This document shows, piece after piece, positions 35,007-43,033 of a stretch of 64,000 bases of DNA. The stretch comes from Streptomyces canus (lineage in GTDB: Bacteria > Actinomycetota > Actinomycetes > Streptomycetales > Streptomycetaceae), in NCBI RefSeq assembly GCF_030815415.1, contig NZ_JAUSWW010000001.1, forward strand, positions 3,286,001 to 3,350,000, read 5' to 3'. Position 1 is the first letter of the stretch; each line of letters starts with the position of its first letter. The position numbers and the translations under genes are program-made. The notes beneath the pieces are model-generated. The model was not told the DNA's origin. It saw only the letters and a program-made list of their open reading frames with translations, and made no database searches.

Positions 35007-35698
35007 CGGCCGGCCTCCTCGGCGGGCACGCCCAGGTAGCCGCAGGCGGCGGCGCGGCGCAGGGCCTCCTCGCGGGCGCCGGGTGCGTCCAGCGGTCCGT
35101 CGACGAGCCCGGCGAAGCCGATGGCGACGCGGGCACCGCCGATCGGCACCAGGCCGACCTCCAGCGACTCCCCCGGCCCGAACCGCACCGAGGAACCGGC
35201 GGGGACGGCGAGCCGCGTCCCGTAGGCCTCGGCGCGGTCGAAGTCGAGGCGCGGGTTGACCTCGAAGAAGTGGAAGTGGGAGGTGACGGAGACGGGGACG
35301 GTCGCGGTGTTGGTGACCGTCAGCCGTACGACGGCCTCCGGCTCGGCGTGCTCGGGTCCGGGCAGCAGCGCGCCGGGAGCCTCGGGGCCGAGCCCGCCGC
35401 CGATCGGGTCGCTCACCACGGCCAGCCGGGACCCGTCGTCGAAGACGGCCTCGACATGCACCTCGGTGACGACGTCCGCGACACCGGGCAGCACGTCGTC
35501 AGGACCGAGCACCGCGCGGGCCCGCTCGACGGCCTCGGCGAGCCGTGCCCCGTCGCGGGCGGCCTCGCACACGGTGTCCGCGATGAGCGCGGTGGCCTCC
35601 GGCACGTTGAGCCGCAGCCCTCGGGCGCGGCGGGCACGGGCCAGCTCGGCGGCTCCGAAGAGCAGCAGCCGGTCGCGTTCGGTGGGGGTCAGCCGCAT
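35003..35698 (-). CDS. ureAB: Urease gamma-beta fusion subunit
   Basis: The 231-residue product joins the small urease subunits. Residues 1-100 match UreA (LTPTERDRLLLFGAAELARARRARGL, VLPGV), and the remainder matches UreB (VTSHFHFFEVNPRLDFDRAEAYG). Such fusions occur in Helicobacter and some actinobacteria. ATG 35698 follows AGAAGGGA. Its stop overlaps the ureC start in a 4-bp junction, so the subunits should be made in equal amounts. It is the first gene of a five-gene operon. A 17-bp dyad lies just upstream. Confidence 0.93.
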   Translation of the reverse strand: MRLTPTERDRLLLFGAAELARARRARGLRLNVPEATALIADTVCEAARDGARLAEAVERARAVLGPDDVLPGVADVVTEVHVEAVFDDGSRLAVVSDPIGGGLGPEAPGALLPGPEHAEPEAVVRLTVTNTATVPVSVTSHFHFFEVNPRLDFDRAEAYGTRLAVPAGSSVRFGPGESLEVGLVPIGGARVAIGFAGLVDGPLDAPGAREEALRRAAACGYLGVPAEEAGR

Positions 35699-35712
35699 GT
35701 CGTTCCCTTCTC

Positions 35713-35729
35713 TTAGAACTTCACTCTAA
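35713..35729. promoter_or_regulatory. Dyad in front of the ureAB operon
   Basis: TTAGA-N7-TCTAA forms a perfect 5-bp inverted repeat, 15-31 bp upstream of the ureAB start. A related GTTCTAATT lies near 35791. The TetR gene at the end of this operon is the likely binder. Confidence 0.45.
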
Positions 35730-35884
35730 TCAGAGACATCGACGAAGGGAACCCTGCGCTCTTCTCATGGCATGCATCACATTGAGTGTCGTTCTAATTG
35801 CGATCACGACATGCGCCCTGAAGAGGCGCGGGGAACTGCGCGACCAGCCACGACGGTGCCGCGGCCGACAGACGGCATACGAAA

Positions 35885-35917
35885 GGGCCGCCGCGGACAC
35901 GGAGTCCACGGCGGCCC
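35885..35917 (-). terminator. Terminator after ilvE
   Basis: Arms GGGCCGCCG and CGGCGGCCC, extended inside by GGAC/GTCC, form a strong hairpin 16 bp beyond the ilvE stop. The rest of the 230-bp gap to ureAB holds no gene. Confidence 0.75.
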
Positions 35918-35932
35918 CGGTGGGGTCCGCGA

Positions 35933-37021
35933 TTAGCCCAGCTTGTGCATCCAGCCGTGCTTGTCCTCGGCCGTGCCGCGCTGGATGTCCAGCAGGGCCT
36001 GCCGCAGCTTCAGCGTGACCTCGCCCGGCTCGCCGCCCGACTGCTGCCACTCGGCGTTCGCGCGCTTGACCGTGCCGACCGGGGTGATCACGGCGGCCGT
36101 GCCACAGGCGAAGACCTCGGTCAGGGTGCCGTTCTCGGCGTCGCGCTGCCACTGGTCGATGGAGACGCGGCCCTCCTCGGACTCGTAGCCGAGGTCGCGG
36201 GCGACCTCCAGCAGGGAGTCGCGGGTCACGCCTTCCAGGATCGAGCCCGTCAGCGTCGGCGTGATGATCTTGTCGCCGTACACGAAGTACAGGTTCATGC
36301 CGCCGAGTTCCTCGACCCACTTGTGCTCGACCGCGTCGAGGTAGCAGACCTGGTCGCAGCCCTTGGCGGCCGCCTCGGCCTGGGCGAGGAGGGAGGCCGC
36401 GTAGTTGCCGCCCGTCTTCGCGTCGCCCATGCCGCCGGGGACGGCGCGGACGCGGTCCTCGGAGAGCCAGATGGAGACCGGCTTGACGCCGCCGGGGAAG
36501 TAGGCGCCGGCCGGGGAGGCGATGACCAGGAAGAGGTACTCGTTGGCGGGCTTGACGCCCAGGCCGACCTCGGTGGCGATCATGAAGGGGCGGAGGTAGA
36601 GGGACTCCTCGCCGCCGTGCGCCGGGACCCAGGCCCGGTCCTGCTGGACGAGGGCGTCGCAGGCCTCGATGAACGTCTCGACCGGCAGCTCGGGCATGCC
36701 GAGGCGGTGTGCGGAACGCTGGAAGCGCTCGGCGTTCTTCTCGGGGCGGAAGGTGGCGACGGTCCCGTCGGGCTGGCGGTACGCCTTGAGGCCCTCGAAG
36801 ATCTCCTGCGCGTAGTGCAGGACCATCGTCGCCGGGTCGAGCTGGAGCGGGGCGTACGGCACGAGCTGGCCGTCGTGCCAGCCGCGGCCCTCGGTCCACT
36901 TGATGACGACCATGTGGTCGGTGAAGTGGCGGCCGAAGCCGGGGTTCGCCAGGATCGCGGCGCGCTCGGCGTCGGAAAGTGGCGAGGCTGAGGGCTTGAG
37001 CTCGATCGTGGGCGTCGTCAT
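35933..37021 (-). CDS. ilvE: Branched-chain amino acid aminotransferase
   Basis: The 362-residue fold-type IV PLP enzyme makes Ile, Val and Leu from their 2-oxo acids. Landmarks are [28 protein letters not shown], the PLP-Lys region [15 protein letters not shown] (about residue 235), and [15 protein letters not shown] 37021 ([10 protein letters not shown]) has AAGGAC upstream; the frame stays open to 37201 without support. It sits between leuB and the urease-like operon, all on the minus strand, with terminators on both sides. It is therefore probably expressed alone. Confidence 0.95.
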   Translation of the reverse strand: MTTPTIELKPSASPLSDAERAAILANPGFGRHFTDHMVVIKWTEGRGWHDGQLVPYAPLQLDPATMVLHYAQEIFEGLKAYRQPDGTVATFRPEKNAERFQRSAHRLGMPELPVETFIEACDALVQQDRAWVPAHGGEESLYLRPFMIATEVGLGVKPANEYLFLVIASPAGAYFPGGVKPVSIWLSEDRVRAVPGGMGDAKTGGNYAASLLAQAEAAAKGCDQVCYLDAVEHKWVEELGGMNLYFVYGDKIITPTLTGSILEGVTRDSLLEVARDLGYESEEGRVSIDQWQRDAENGTLTEVFACGTAAVITPVGTVKRANAEWQQSGGEPGEVTLKLRQALLDIQRGTAEDKHGWMHKLG

Positions 37022-37220
37022 GAGTGGTTGTCCTTCACCGGTTGTGTAGTGATGGGCCGCGCTCCACGCCCCTTTACTGTCAGTTGCCAGTGCTAGGACG
37101 TCCGAGCATTCCCTCATTCCGCGGCTCCGCGTTCGATTATCGCGCTGCGGAGGCCGGGGACGAAAACGGCGTGAATGCGACCCAGGGGATGATGGTGGCA
37201 CCCGGCGGGGACATAAGGAA

Positions 37221-37251
37221 AGCCGCCGGGTGCAGATGCGACCCGGCGGCT
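37221..37251 (-). terminator. Terminator after leuB
   Basis: Arms AGCCGCCGGGT and ACCCGGCGGCT form a perfect 11-bp stem with a 9-nt loop, 26 bp after the leuB stop. Confidence 0.8.
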
Positions 37252-37276
37252 TCGTGTGGTTCTGGAGCCTGGCGGG

Positions 37277-38320
37277 TCAGCCGGCTACTCGTACGGCGAG
37301 CGCGTCGCCGATCTCCGACGTGCTGCGCGCGGGCTTGCCGGTGCGCTCAGCGAGGTCGACGGAGACCGCCTCGTCGATCCGGGCGGCCTCGGCCTCGTAG
37401 CCGAGGTGACGCAGGAGCAGCGCGACGGACAGGACCGTGGCGGTGGGGTCGGCCTTGCCCTGGCCGGCGATGTCGGGGGCCGAGCCGTGGACGGGCTCGA
37501 ACATCGACGGGAACTCGCCGCTGGGGTTGATGTTGCCGCTCGCCGCGACGCCGATGCCGCCGGAGACGGCCGCGGCGAGGTCGGTGATGATGTCGCCGAA
37601 GAGGTTGTCGGTGACGATCACGTCGAACCGGGCCGGGTCGGTGACCAGGTAGATCGTGGCCGCGTCGACGTGGATGTAGTCGGTGGTGACCTCGGGGAAC
37701 TCCTCGGCCACCTGGTTGAAGACGTTCGTCCACAGGTGGCCCGCGAAGGAGAGCACGTTGTTCTTGTGGACCAGCGTGAGCTTCTTGCGGGGACGGGCCT
37801 GGGCACGGGCGAAGGCGTCGCGGACGACACGCTCGACACCGAAGGCCGTGTTCACGGAGACCTCGGTGGCGACCTCGTGCGGGGTGCCCTTGCGGATGGT
37901 GCCGCCGTTGCCGGTGTACGGGCCCTCGGTGCCCTCGCGGACCACGACGAAGTCGATGGCCGGCTCGCCCTTCAGCGGTGTCTCCACACCCGGCAGCAGC
38001 TTCGACGGCCGCAGGTTGACGTGGTGGTCGAAGAGGAAGCGGAGCTTGAGCAGGAAGCCGCGCTCCAGGACGCCGGAGGGGACGCTGGGGTCGCCGATGG
38101 CACCGAGGAGGATCGCGTCGTGCTGCTTCAGCGCGTCCACGTCGGCGTCGGTGAGGGTCTCACCGGTGGCGTGGTAGCGCTTGGCGCCGAAGTCGTACTC
38201 CTTGGTCTCCAGCTTCACATCCTGCGGAAGGACGGCGGAGAGGACCTTCAGACCTTCGGCCACGACCTCCTGGCCGATGCCGTCACCGGGAATCACTGCG
38301 AGATTGATGCTGCGAGACAT
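37277..38320 (-). CDS. leuB: 3-isopropylmalate dehydrogenase
   Basis: The 347-residue NAD-dependent enzyme oxidises 3-isopropylmalate in leucine synthesis. Signatures are the N-terminal [15 protein letters not shown], the substrate region [15 protein letters not shown], and the metal-binding segment [19 protein letters not shown]. Length fits the actinobacterial form. ATG 38320 begins MSRSINLAV. The other leucine genes leuA, leuC and leuD are not in the window. A 142-bp gap separates it from the divergent phosphatase gene. A strong terminator follows. Confidence 0.96.
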   Translation of the reverse strand: MSRSINLAVIPGDGIGQEVVAEGLKVLSAVLPQDVKLETKEYDFGAKRYHATGETLTDADVDALKQHDAILLGAIGDPSVPSGVLERGFLLKLRFLFDHHVNLRPSKLLPGVETPLKGEPAIDFVVVREGTEGPYTGNGGTIRKGTPHEVATEVSVNTAFGVERVVRDAFARAQARPRKKLTLVHKNNVLSFAGHLWTNVFNQVAEEFPEVTTDYIHVDAATIYLVTDPARFDVIVTDNLFGDIITDLAAAVSGGIGVAASGNINPSGEFPSMFEPVHGSAPDIAGQGKADPTATVLSVALLLRHLGYEAEAARIDEAVSVDLAERTGKPARSTSEIGDALAVRVAG

Positions 38321-38462
38321 GTCCGCACCCTACTCCGCGTCCCATGGGATGACACGACACGTCCGCCATACGGACAGCCGCGCACACCTGGGCGTCAGCC
38401 CTTCGACTGGCGTTCACCCGTACGTATGGCGGGTGTTGGGCTGCGCTGGGAACTTCACCGGC

Positions 38463-40025
38463 ATGGACCTTCCCGACGTCGGCATCCCGCCGCAGCTCGC
38501 GCGCCGGATGAGCATGGCCGAGCAGTACGAGTATCTGCGCACGAAGCTGACCCGGCGCCGCACCCTGGTGACGGCCGGCGCGGTGGCGGGCGGCCTGCTG
38601 ACCGGCGGCTGCGCGGGAGACTCGCCCTCGCCCTCTTCCCGTACGACCGCTTCCCCGTCCCCCTCCGCCAAGGTGCACGGCTCGGTCGTCGCCCCCTTCG
38701 GCCGTCACCTCGCCTTCGGGGCCGACCCGAAGACGCAGATGCGGATCTCCTGGCAGGTCCCGCTCGCGGTGCGGAAGCCGTTCGTCCGGATCGGCACACG
38801 CCCCGACGATCTGAGCCGCCGGATCGGGGCCGAGGTCCGCGATCTGCGCACCCCGGGCGTCCCGGGCGTCCGCGCGCCCCTCGACCAGTACTACCTGCAC
38901 GCCGCCCTGGACGGCCTGCGCCCCGGCACCACCTACTACTACGGCGTCGGCCACGACGGACTCGACCCGGCCGCGGCCGCACACCGCTCCACCATCGCGT
39001 CCTTCCGCACAGCCCCGGCGAGCCCGGAGACGTTCGTCTTCACGGCCTTCGGCGACCAGGGAGTCAGCAAGGCGGCGGCCGCCAACGACCACATCCTGCT
39101 GCGTCAGAACCCCGCGTTCCATCTCCACGCGGGCGACATCTGCTACGCGAACGTCAACGGCCGGGGCGAGACCTCGGACGGCTACGACCCCGCGTACTGG
39201 GACCTGTTCCTCAAGCAGAACGAGGAGGTCACACGGTCGGTGCCGTGGATGGTGACGACCGGCAACCACGACATGGAGGCCTGGTACTCCCCCGACGGCT
39301 ACGGCGGCCAGCTCGCCCGCTGGTCCCTACCGGACAGCGGCTTCGACCCGCGCGCGGCGCCGGGCGTGTACGCGTTCACGTACGGCAACGTCGGCTTCGT
39401 GGCGCTGGACGCCAACGACGTGTCGTACGAGATCCCCGCCAACCTCGGCTACACGGGCGGCAAGCAGACGGCGTGGCTGGACGAGAAGCTGGGCGAGCTG
39501 CGGGGATCCGTGGACTTCGTCGTCGTCTTCTTCCACCACTGCGCCTACTCGACCTCCTCGCACGCCTCCGACGGCGGGGTGCGCGAGGAGTGGCTGCCGC
39601 TGTTCGCGAAGCACCAGGTGGACCTGGTGATCAACGGGCACAACCACGTCTACGAGCGCACCGACGCCATCAAGGGCGACGCGGTCGGCAGGCGGGTGCC
39701 GATCGGCGCGTCGACCGACCCGACGCGGGACGGGACCGTGTACGTGACCGCGGGCGGTGGCGGCAAGGACCTGTACGGCTTCCCGGCGGGCGTGAAGGAG
39801 AGCTACGAGGGGCACGTGCGCGACCGCGAGTCCGTGGACACCTTCCGGTGGACGAAGTCACGGGCCGCCGACAAGGAGACCGTGGAGTGGTCGCGGGTGC
39901 GCTACCGGGGGTTCTCGTTCCTCCAGGTGGAGGCGGAGAGCGGTACGGCGCCGAGGCTCAAGGTGTCGGCGCTGGCACAGAACGGCGACCGGATCGACCA
40001 TTTCGAGGTGCGGCGCGGGACGTGA
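38463..40025 (+). CDS. Secreted purple-acid-phosphatase-like metallophosphoesterase
   Basis: The 520-residue product has a Tat-type lipoprotein signal (LTRRRTLVTAGAVAGG, with a TGGC lipobox). An N-terminal FN3-like domain precedes the catalytic domain. Five metal-binding blocks of purple acid phosphatases are visible in order: FGDQG, GDICYAN, GNHD, FFHH and GHNHVYER. The enzyme should hydrolyse phosphate esters outside the cell. ATG 38463 gives the natural signal region; the frame is open further upstream but passes over the leuB promoter. A phosphate-regulated role is likely by family but no PHO box was seen. Confidence 0.92.
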   Translation: MDLPDVGIPPQLARRMSMAEQYEYLRTKLTRRRTLVTAGAVAGGLLTGGCAGDSPSPSSRTTASPSPSAKVHGSVVAPFGRHLAFGADPKTQMRISWQVPLAVRKPFVRIGTRPDDLSRRIGAEVRDLRTPGVPGVRAPLDQYYLHAALDGLRPGTTYYYGVGHDGLDPAAAAHRSTIASFRTAPASPETFVFTAFGDQGVSKAAAANDHILLRQNPAFHLHAGDICYANVNGRGETSDGYDPAYWDLFLKQNEEVTRSVPWMVTTGNHDMEAWYSPDGYGGQLARWSLPDSGFDPRAAPGVYAFTYGNVGFVALDANDVSYEIPANLGYTGGKQTAWLDEKLGELRGSVDFVVVFFHHCAYSTSSHASDGGVREEWLPLFAKHQVDLVINGHNHVYERTDAIKGDAVGRRVPIGASTDPTRDGTVYVTAGGGGKDLYGFPAGVKESYEGHVRDRESVDTFRWTKSRAADKETVEWSRVRYRGFSFLQVEAESGTAPRLKVSALAQNGDRIDHFEVRRGT

Positions 40026-40031
40026 TCCCGC

Positions 40032-40051
40032 GCCGCATCCCGACGGGTGCG
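40032..40051. terminator. Possible terminator after the phosphatase gene
   Basis: CCGCATCCCG and CGGGTGCGG form a short hairpin with one bulge, between the phosphatase stop and the 43-residue gene. It is weak and short. Confidence 0.4.
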
Positions 40052-40077
40052 GCTCCCGGTACTGGGGGTGTGCGGCC

Positions 40078-40209
40078 TCAGTGGCCGGTCGAGCCGCCGT
40101 TGTCACGGCGGTCGAGGGCGCGCTGGAGGGCGGCCGCGGCGTTCTTGCGGTCGGACTCGTTCGTACGGACGGTGTGACGGACTCGACGGCGGGCGGTCGT
40201 CTCGGCCAT
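40078..40209 (-). CDS. Small basic protein of 43 residues, unknown function
   Basis: The frame starts ATG 40209 and ends TGA 40078. The protein begins MAETTARRRVRHTVRT, continues as a charged helix rich in Arg, Ala and Asp (NAAAALQRALDRRDNGG) and has no cysteine or membrane segment. The strong AAGGAG, about 9 bases before the ATG, supports translation, and third-position GC is very high. From memory, very similar short proteins occur widely in Streptomyces; I could not check it. It has a long upstream region with a striking inverted repeat at 40381-40421. Confidence 0.75.
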   Translation of the reverse strand: MAETTARRRVRHTVRTNESDRKNAAAALQRALDRRDNGGSTGH

Positions 40210-40380
40210 GAGAAATCGACTCCTTCGAATTCATGGAGTACGGAAGGACGTTACGAGACGCCGGAAGAGGCGGGGAGCGGTGGCCACAGGGGTTGCCTGC
40301 ATGGGGCCCGGCTCACGACCGCCATTCGCTTGATCGAGCGAGACGTTCGGCTTCTACAAAGCTAAGGGAGGAGGCTCGGT

Positions 40381-40421
40381 CTGTCTCCACAATTACTCGG
40401 ACTTCCTACTATCTGAGACAG
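40381..40421 (-). other. Inverted repeat CTGTCTC...GAGACAG upstream of the 43-residue gene
   Basis: CTGTCTC (40381-40387) and GAGACAG (40415-40421) are perfect inverted repeats separated by 27 bp of AT-richer sequence, with segments such as ATAGTAGGAAGTCCGAG on the minus strand. The element lies just after the LysR stop and about 170 nt before the small gene, so it could be the promoter, an operator, or a structured 5' leader. Confidence 0.4.
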
Positions 40422-40430
40422 TGCAGTGGG

Positions 40431-41327
40431 TCACACGGCGCTGACCTGCGGTTTCGCATGGCTGCGCAGCTCGCGGACCAGGGCTCGCACGACGGCAGTG
40501 GTGGCGAGTTCGGGTGTGGTGACGTATCCGATCCGACGGGTGGGCCGGTCCGGTCCGAGATCGGTGATCTCCAGGCCGTGGGGTGCCCTGGTGAGGGAGA
40601 GCGCGGGCATGATCGCCATGCCGAGACCGCTGCCCACCATGGAGAGCACCGCCCCGTCGTCCTCGGCGCGGACGGTCGCGGTGGGGATCCAGTCCTGGGC
40701 CGCCCACCAGGTGCGGGTGTAGGAGGAGCAGTTCTCCCGCCAGTCGACGAGCGGCAGGGAGCGCGGGGCGGGGTGGCCGGCCGGATGGACGAGCGCGTAC
40801 GGCTCCTCCAGCAGTACGTCCCCGACCAGGTGCGGCGGGATCGGGGAACTGGTGCCGAAGGTGGCGATACCGAGGTCGGCCCGCCCCTCGGCGACCTCTC
40901 CGGCCGTGCCGGGCCCGATCTCCCGTACGACGGTGACGGTCGGCTCGATCGCGGGGTGCCGTGCGGTGAGGCGTTCCAGGACGGGAGGCAGGAGGTGGAG
41001 GGCGGCGCTGCGGAAGGCGGCGATCCGCAGGGGCCCGGCGACGTCGTGGGGCTCCGCGGCCCGCGTCTCCCGGACGAGCAGGTCCAGCATCCGCAGGACA
41101 CGACGGCCGTGGGCGACGGCCCGTGCGCCGGCCGCCGTGGGCCGGGCCCCGTACCGTCCGCGGTCGAACAGTACGACGCCCAGCTTGCGCTCGATGCCGC
41201 GCACCGCGTGCGAGACGGCGGACTGACTCGTGCCGAGCCGGACGGCGGCGGCCGAGAAGCCGCCCTCCTCGGCGACCGCGACGAGGGTACGGAGTTCCTG
41301 CGGCGCGAGATCGACGGTGCTGCTCAT
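40431..41327 (-). CDS. LysR-family transcriptional regulator
   Basis: The 298-residue regulator has an N-terminal winged helix (FSAAAVRLGTSQSAVSHAVRGIER) and a periplasmic-binding-like effector domain (PLRIAAFRSAALHLLPPVLERL). ATG 41327 (MSSTVDLAPQELRT) has GGGGGACG upstream; the frame is open to 41411 without support. It is divergent from an oxidoreductase gene, and the 104-bp gap contains a perfect dyad, ATGAGC-GAAA-GCTCAT, with a third half-site. Such an arrangement usually means the regulator controls its divergent neighbour and itself. Confidence 0.93.
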   Translation of the reverse strand: MSSTVDLAPQELRTLVAVAEEGGFSAAAVRLGTSQSAVSHAVRGIERKLGVVLFDRGRYGARPTAAGARAVAHGRRVLRMLDLLVRETRAAEPHDVAGPLRIAAFRSAALHLLPPVLERLTARHPAIEPTVTVVREIGPGTAGEVAEGRADLGIATFGTSSPIPPHLVGDVLLEEPYALVHPAGHPAPRSLPLVDWRENCSSYTRTWWAAQDWIPTATVRAEDDGAVLSMVGSGLGMAIMPALSLTRAPHGLEITDLGPDRPTRRIGYVTTPELATTAVVRALVRELRSHAKPQVSAV

Positions 41328-41349
41328 GGCGCGTCCCCCACCTGCTGCT

Positions 41350-41365
41350 ATGAGCGAAAGCTCAT
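41350..41365. promoter_or_regulatory. Probable LysR operator
   Basis: The dyad ATGAGC-GAAA-GCTCAT is perfect, with another ATGAGCGC at 41380-41387. It lies midway between the divergent LysR and oxidoreductase starts, as expected for a LysR recognition and activation site pair. Confidence 0.6.
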
Positions 41366-41431
41366 GGATGTGTCCGTTCCATGAGCGCAACCCTCTGCTG
41401 CGGTTCGGCATTCCTCCGTACGGTCCCGTCC

Positions 41432-42427
41432 ATGACCGACACAGCGATCACCGTGCACCAGACCGCCCGCCCGAAGGGCTTCCCCACCGCCGACGACTTC
41501 GCCTTCGTGGAGTCCTCCCTGCCCTCCCCCGCCCCCGGCACCGCGCTGGTGGAGAACCTCTACTGGTCGGTCGACCCCTACCACCGCGAAATGATGGACG
41601 GCGACTTCGAGTTGAACGCGCCACTGGAAGGCCGCGCGCTGGGCCGGGTCGTGGCCTCGCGGGACCCGGGGCTGCCCGAGGGCGAGATCGTCTTCCACCG
41701 GCAGGGCTGGCGCACCCACTCCCTGGTGACCCCGGGGGAGGTCAGACGCCTGCCGTTGCACCAAGGGGTCCCGCTGTCCGCGTACTTGAGCGTGCTGGGG
41801 GGCACGGGCCTGACGGCGTACGTCGGTCTCACCCGGATCGCGCGGCTGCGCGAGGGCGACGACGTGTTCGTCTCCGCGGCGGCGGGCGGGGTCGGAACGG
41901 CGACGGGCCGCTTCGCGCGGCTGCTGGGCGCGGGCCGGCTGGTGGGCAGCGCGGGCTCACCGGAGAAGGTCCGCCATCTGACCGAACAGGTCGGCTACGA
42001 CACGGCGTTCGACTACCACCAGGGCCCGGTCCCGGACCTCCTGGCGAAATCCGCTCCCACCGGCATCGACGTCTTCGTCGACAACGTCGGCGGCGACCAC
42101 CTGGGCGCGGCGATCGGCGCCCTGCGCGACCACGGCCGCGTGGTCCGCATCGGCACGGTGAGCCAGTACAACACCCCGGACGCGCCCCCGGTCGTCTTCA
42201 ACCACGCCGACGTGGTGGAGAAGCGCCTGCGCATCGAGGGCTTCCTGGTCAGCGACTACCGCAACCTCCAGGACGAGCTGTACGACTTCGCCGTCCCGCA
42301 CCTCCTCAGCGGCGCGCTCACGCTGGACGAGACGGTGGTGGAGGGCTTCGAACGGATCGTGGAGGCGTTCTTGTCGATGCTGAGGGGCGGGAACGTGGGG
42401 AAGATCTTGGTGTGCGCGAGGATGTGA
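41432..42427 (+). CDS. NADP-dependent MDR-family oxidoreductase
   Basis: The 331-residue zinc-free medium-chain dehydrogenase/reductase resembles 2-alkenal or leukotriene B4 12-hydroxydehydrogenase-type enzymes. It has an N-terminal GroES-like fold (NLYWSVDPYHREMM) and a Rossmann fold with VSAAAGGVGTATGRFARLLGAGRLVGSAGS and DVFVDNVGGDHL. These enzymes reduce alpha,beta-unsaturated aldehydes or ketones with NADPH. ATG 41432 (MTDTAITVHQ) gives the usual N-terminus. The divergent LysR regulator and palindromic site predict induced expression, perhaps by an electrophile. Confidence 0.92.
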   Translation: MTDTAITVHQTARPKGFPTADDFAFVESSLPSPAPGTALVENLYWSVDPYHREMMDGDFELNAPLEGRALGRVVASRDPGLPEGEIVFHRQGWRTHSLVTPGEVRRLPLHQGVPLSAYLSVLGGTGLTAYVGLTRIARLREGDDVFVSAAAGGVGTATGRFARLLGAGRLVGSAGSPEKVRHLTEQVGYDTAFDYHQGPVPDLLAKSAPTGIDVFVDNVGGDHLGAAIGALRDHGRVVRIGTVSQYNTPDAPPVVFNHADVVEKRLRIEGFLVSDYRNLQDELYDFAVPHLLSGALTLDETVVEGFERIVEAFLSMLRGGNVGKILVCARM

Positions 42428-42457
42428 CCCGGCATGTGAGGGCGAGGCCCGTGCAGG

Positions 42458-42880
42458 TCAGGAGACCGGCGCTGAGGGACGCGCCGTCAGGGACACCGAC
42501 CTCAAGTACACCGCCGGTGACCGCTCCAGCCGAAGGCCGGCTCCATCGACGTCCGCCAACGCCCGCTCCACCTCGCCCTGTTCATGCCCGAAGAGGTCGA
42601 TGTCCTGCCAGACGACCGGGAAGGCCGGCGCGTCCGGCTGAGCGAGGTTGATCCAGTCGAGTCGCCGCCTTTCGTCCGCGGCCCCGCAGACCAGCAGCTC
42701 GACCCCTTCGTAAGCGGCCCCGAAGCTCCACCCCGCCCCGCAGACCCACGCCTCCCGTACATCGGCAAGCGTGGCCACCATCCACTGGGCCTCCCGCTCC
42801 CCCATCCCGAATCGCAGCACCCCTGCCCCTCGGGGCAGGACAAGCCCTTCCCCAGGGCGGAGTTCGAAGTGGAGCGGCAT
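42458..42880 (-). CDS. Conserved-looking protein, unknown function
   Basis: The 140-residue product starts MPLHFELRPGEGLVLPRG and has no signal or membrane segment. Conserved-looking blocks are VLRFGMGEREAQWMVATLADVREAW and PVVWQDIDLFGHEQGEVERAL. I have the impression similar proteins are common in Streptomyces but know no function. An in-frame GTG at 42919 would add 13 residues; neither start has a clear ribosome site. It converges with the oxidoreductase gene. Confidence 0.7.
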   Translation of the reverse strand: MPLHFELRPGEGLVLPRGAGVLRFGMGEREAQWMVATLADVREAWVCGAGWSFGAAYEGVELLVCGAADERRRLDWINLAQPDAPAFPVVWQDIDLFGHEQGEVERALADVDGAGLRLERSPAVYLRSVSLTARPSAPVS

Positions 42881-42975
42881 GGTGCCGAAGGGTAGTCGTC
42901 GCGTCACGAAGGTCGGCACCGCCCGTGCACGACATCAAAGCAGCGCCCAGATAACCCCTCAAACTCACTTGACCA

Positions 42976-43005
42976 GTTAGGCGCCTCGTGCTGAGCTTGC
43001 CTAAC
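42976..43005. promoter_or_regulatory. Inverted repeat upstream of the alpha/beta hydrolase
   Basis: GTTAGGC and GCCTAAC are perfect inverted repeats separated by 16 bp, and GGTTAG recurs at about 43025. They lie in the promoter region of the hydrolase and may bind a TetR-type repressor. No regulator gene is adjacent. Confidence 0.45.
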
Positions 43006-43033
43006 CATCAAATAGTCAGTCAGGGGTTAGAAC

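Noticed and set aside
37256..40177. Plus-strand open frame of 973 codons covering leuB and the phosphatase gene
   Set aside because: It runs antisense to leuB and then out of frame across the phosphatase gene, both of which have convincing family motifs.
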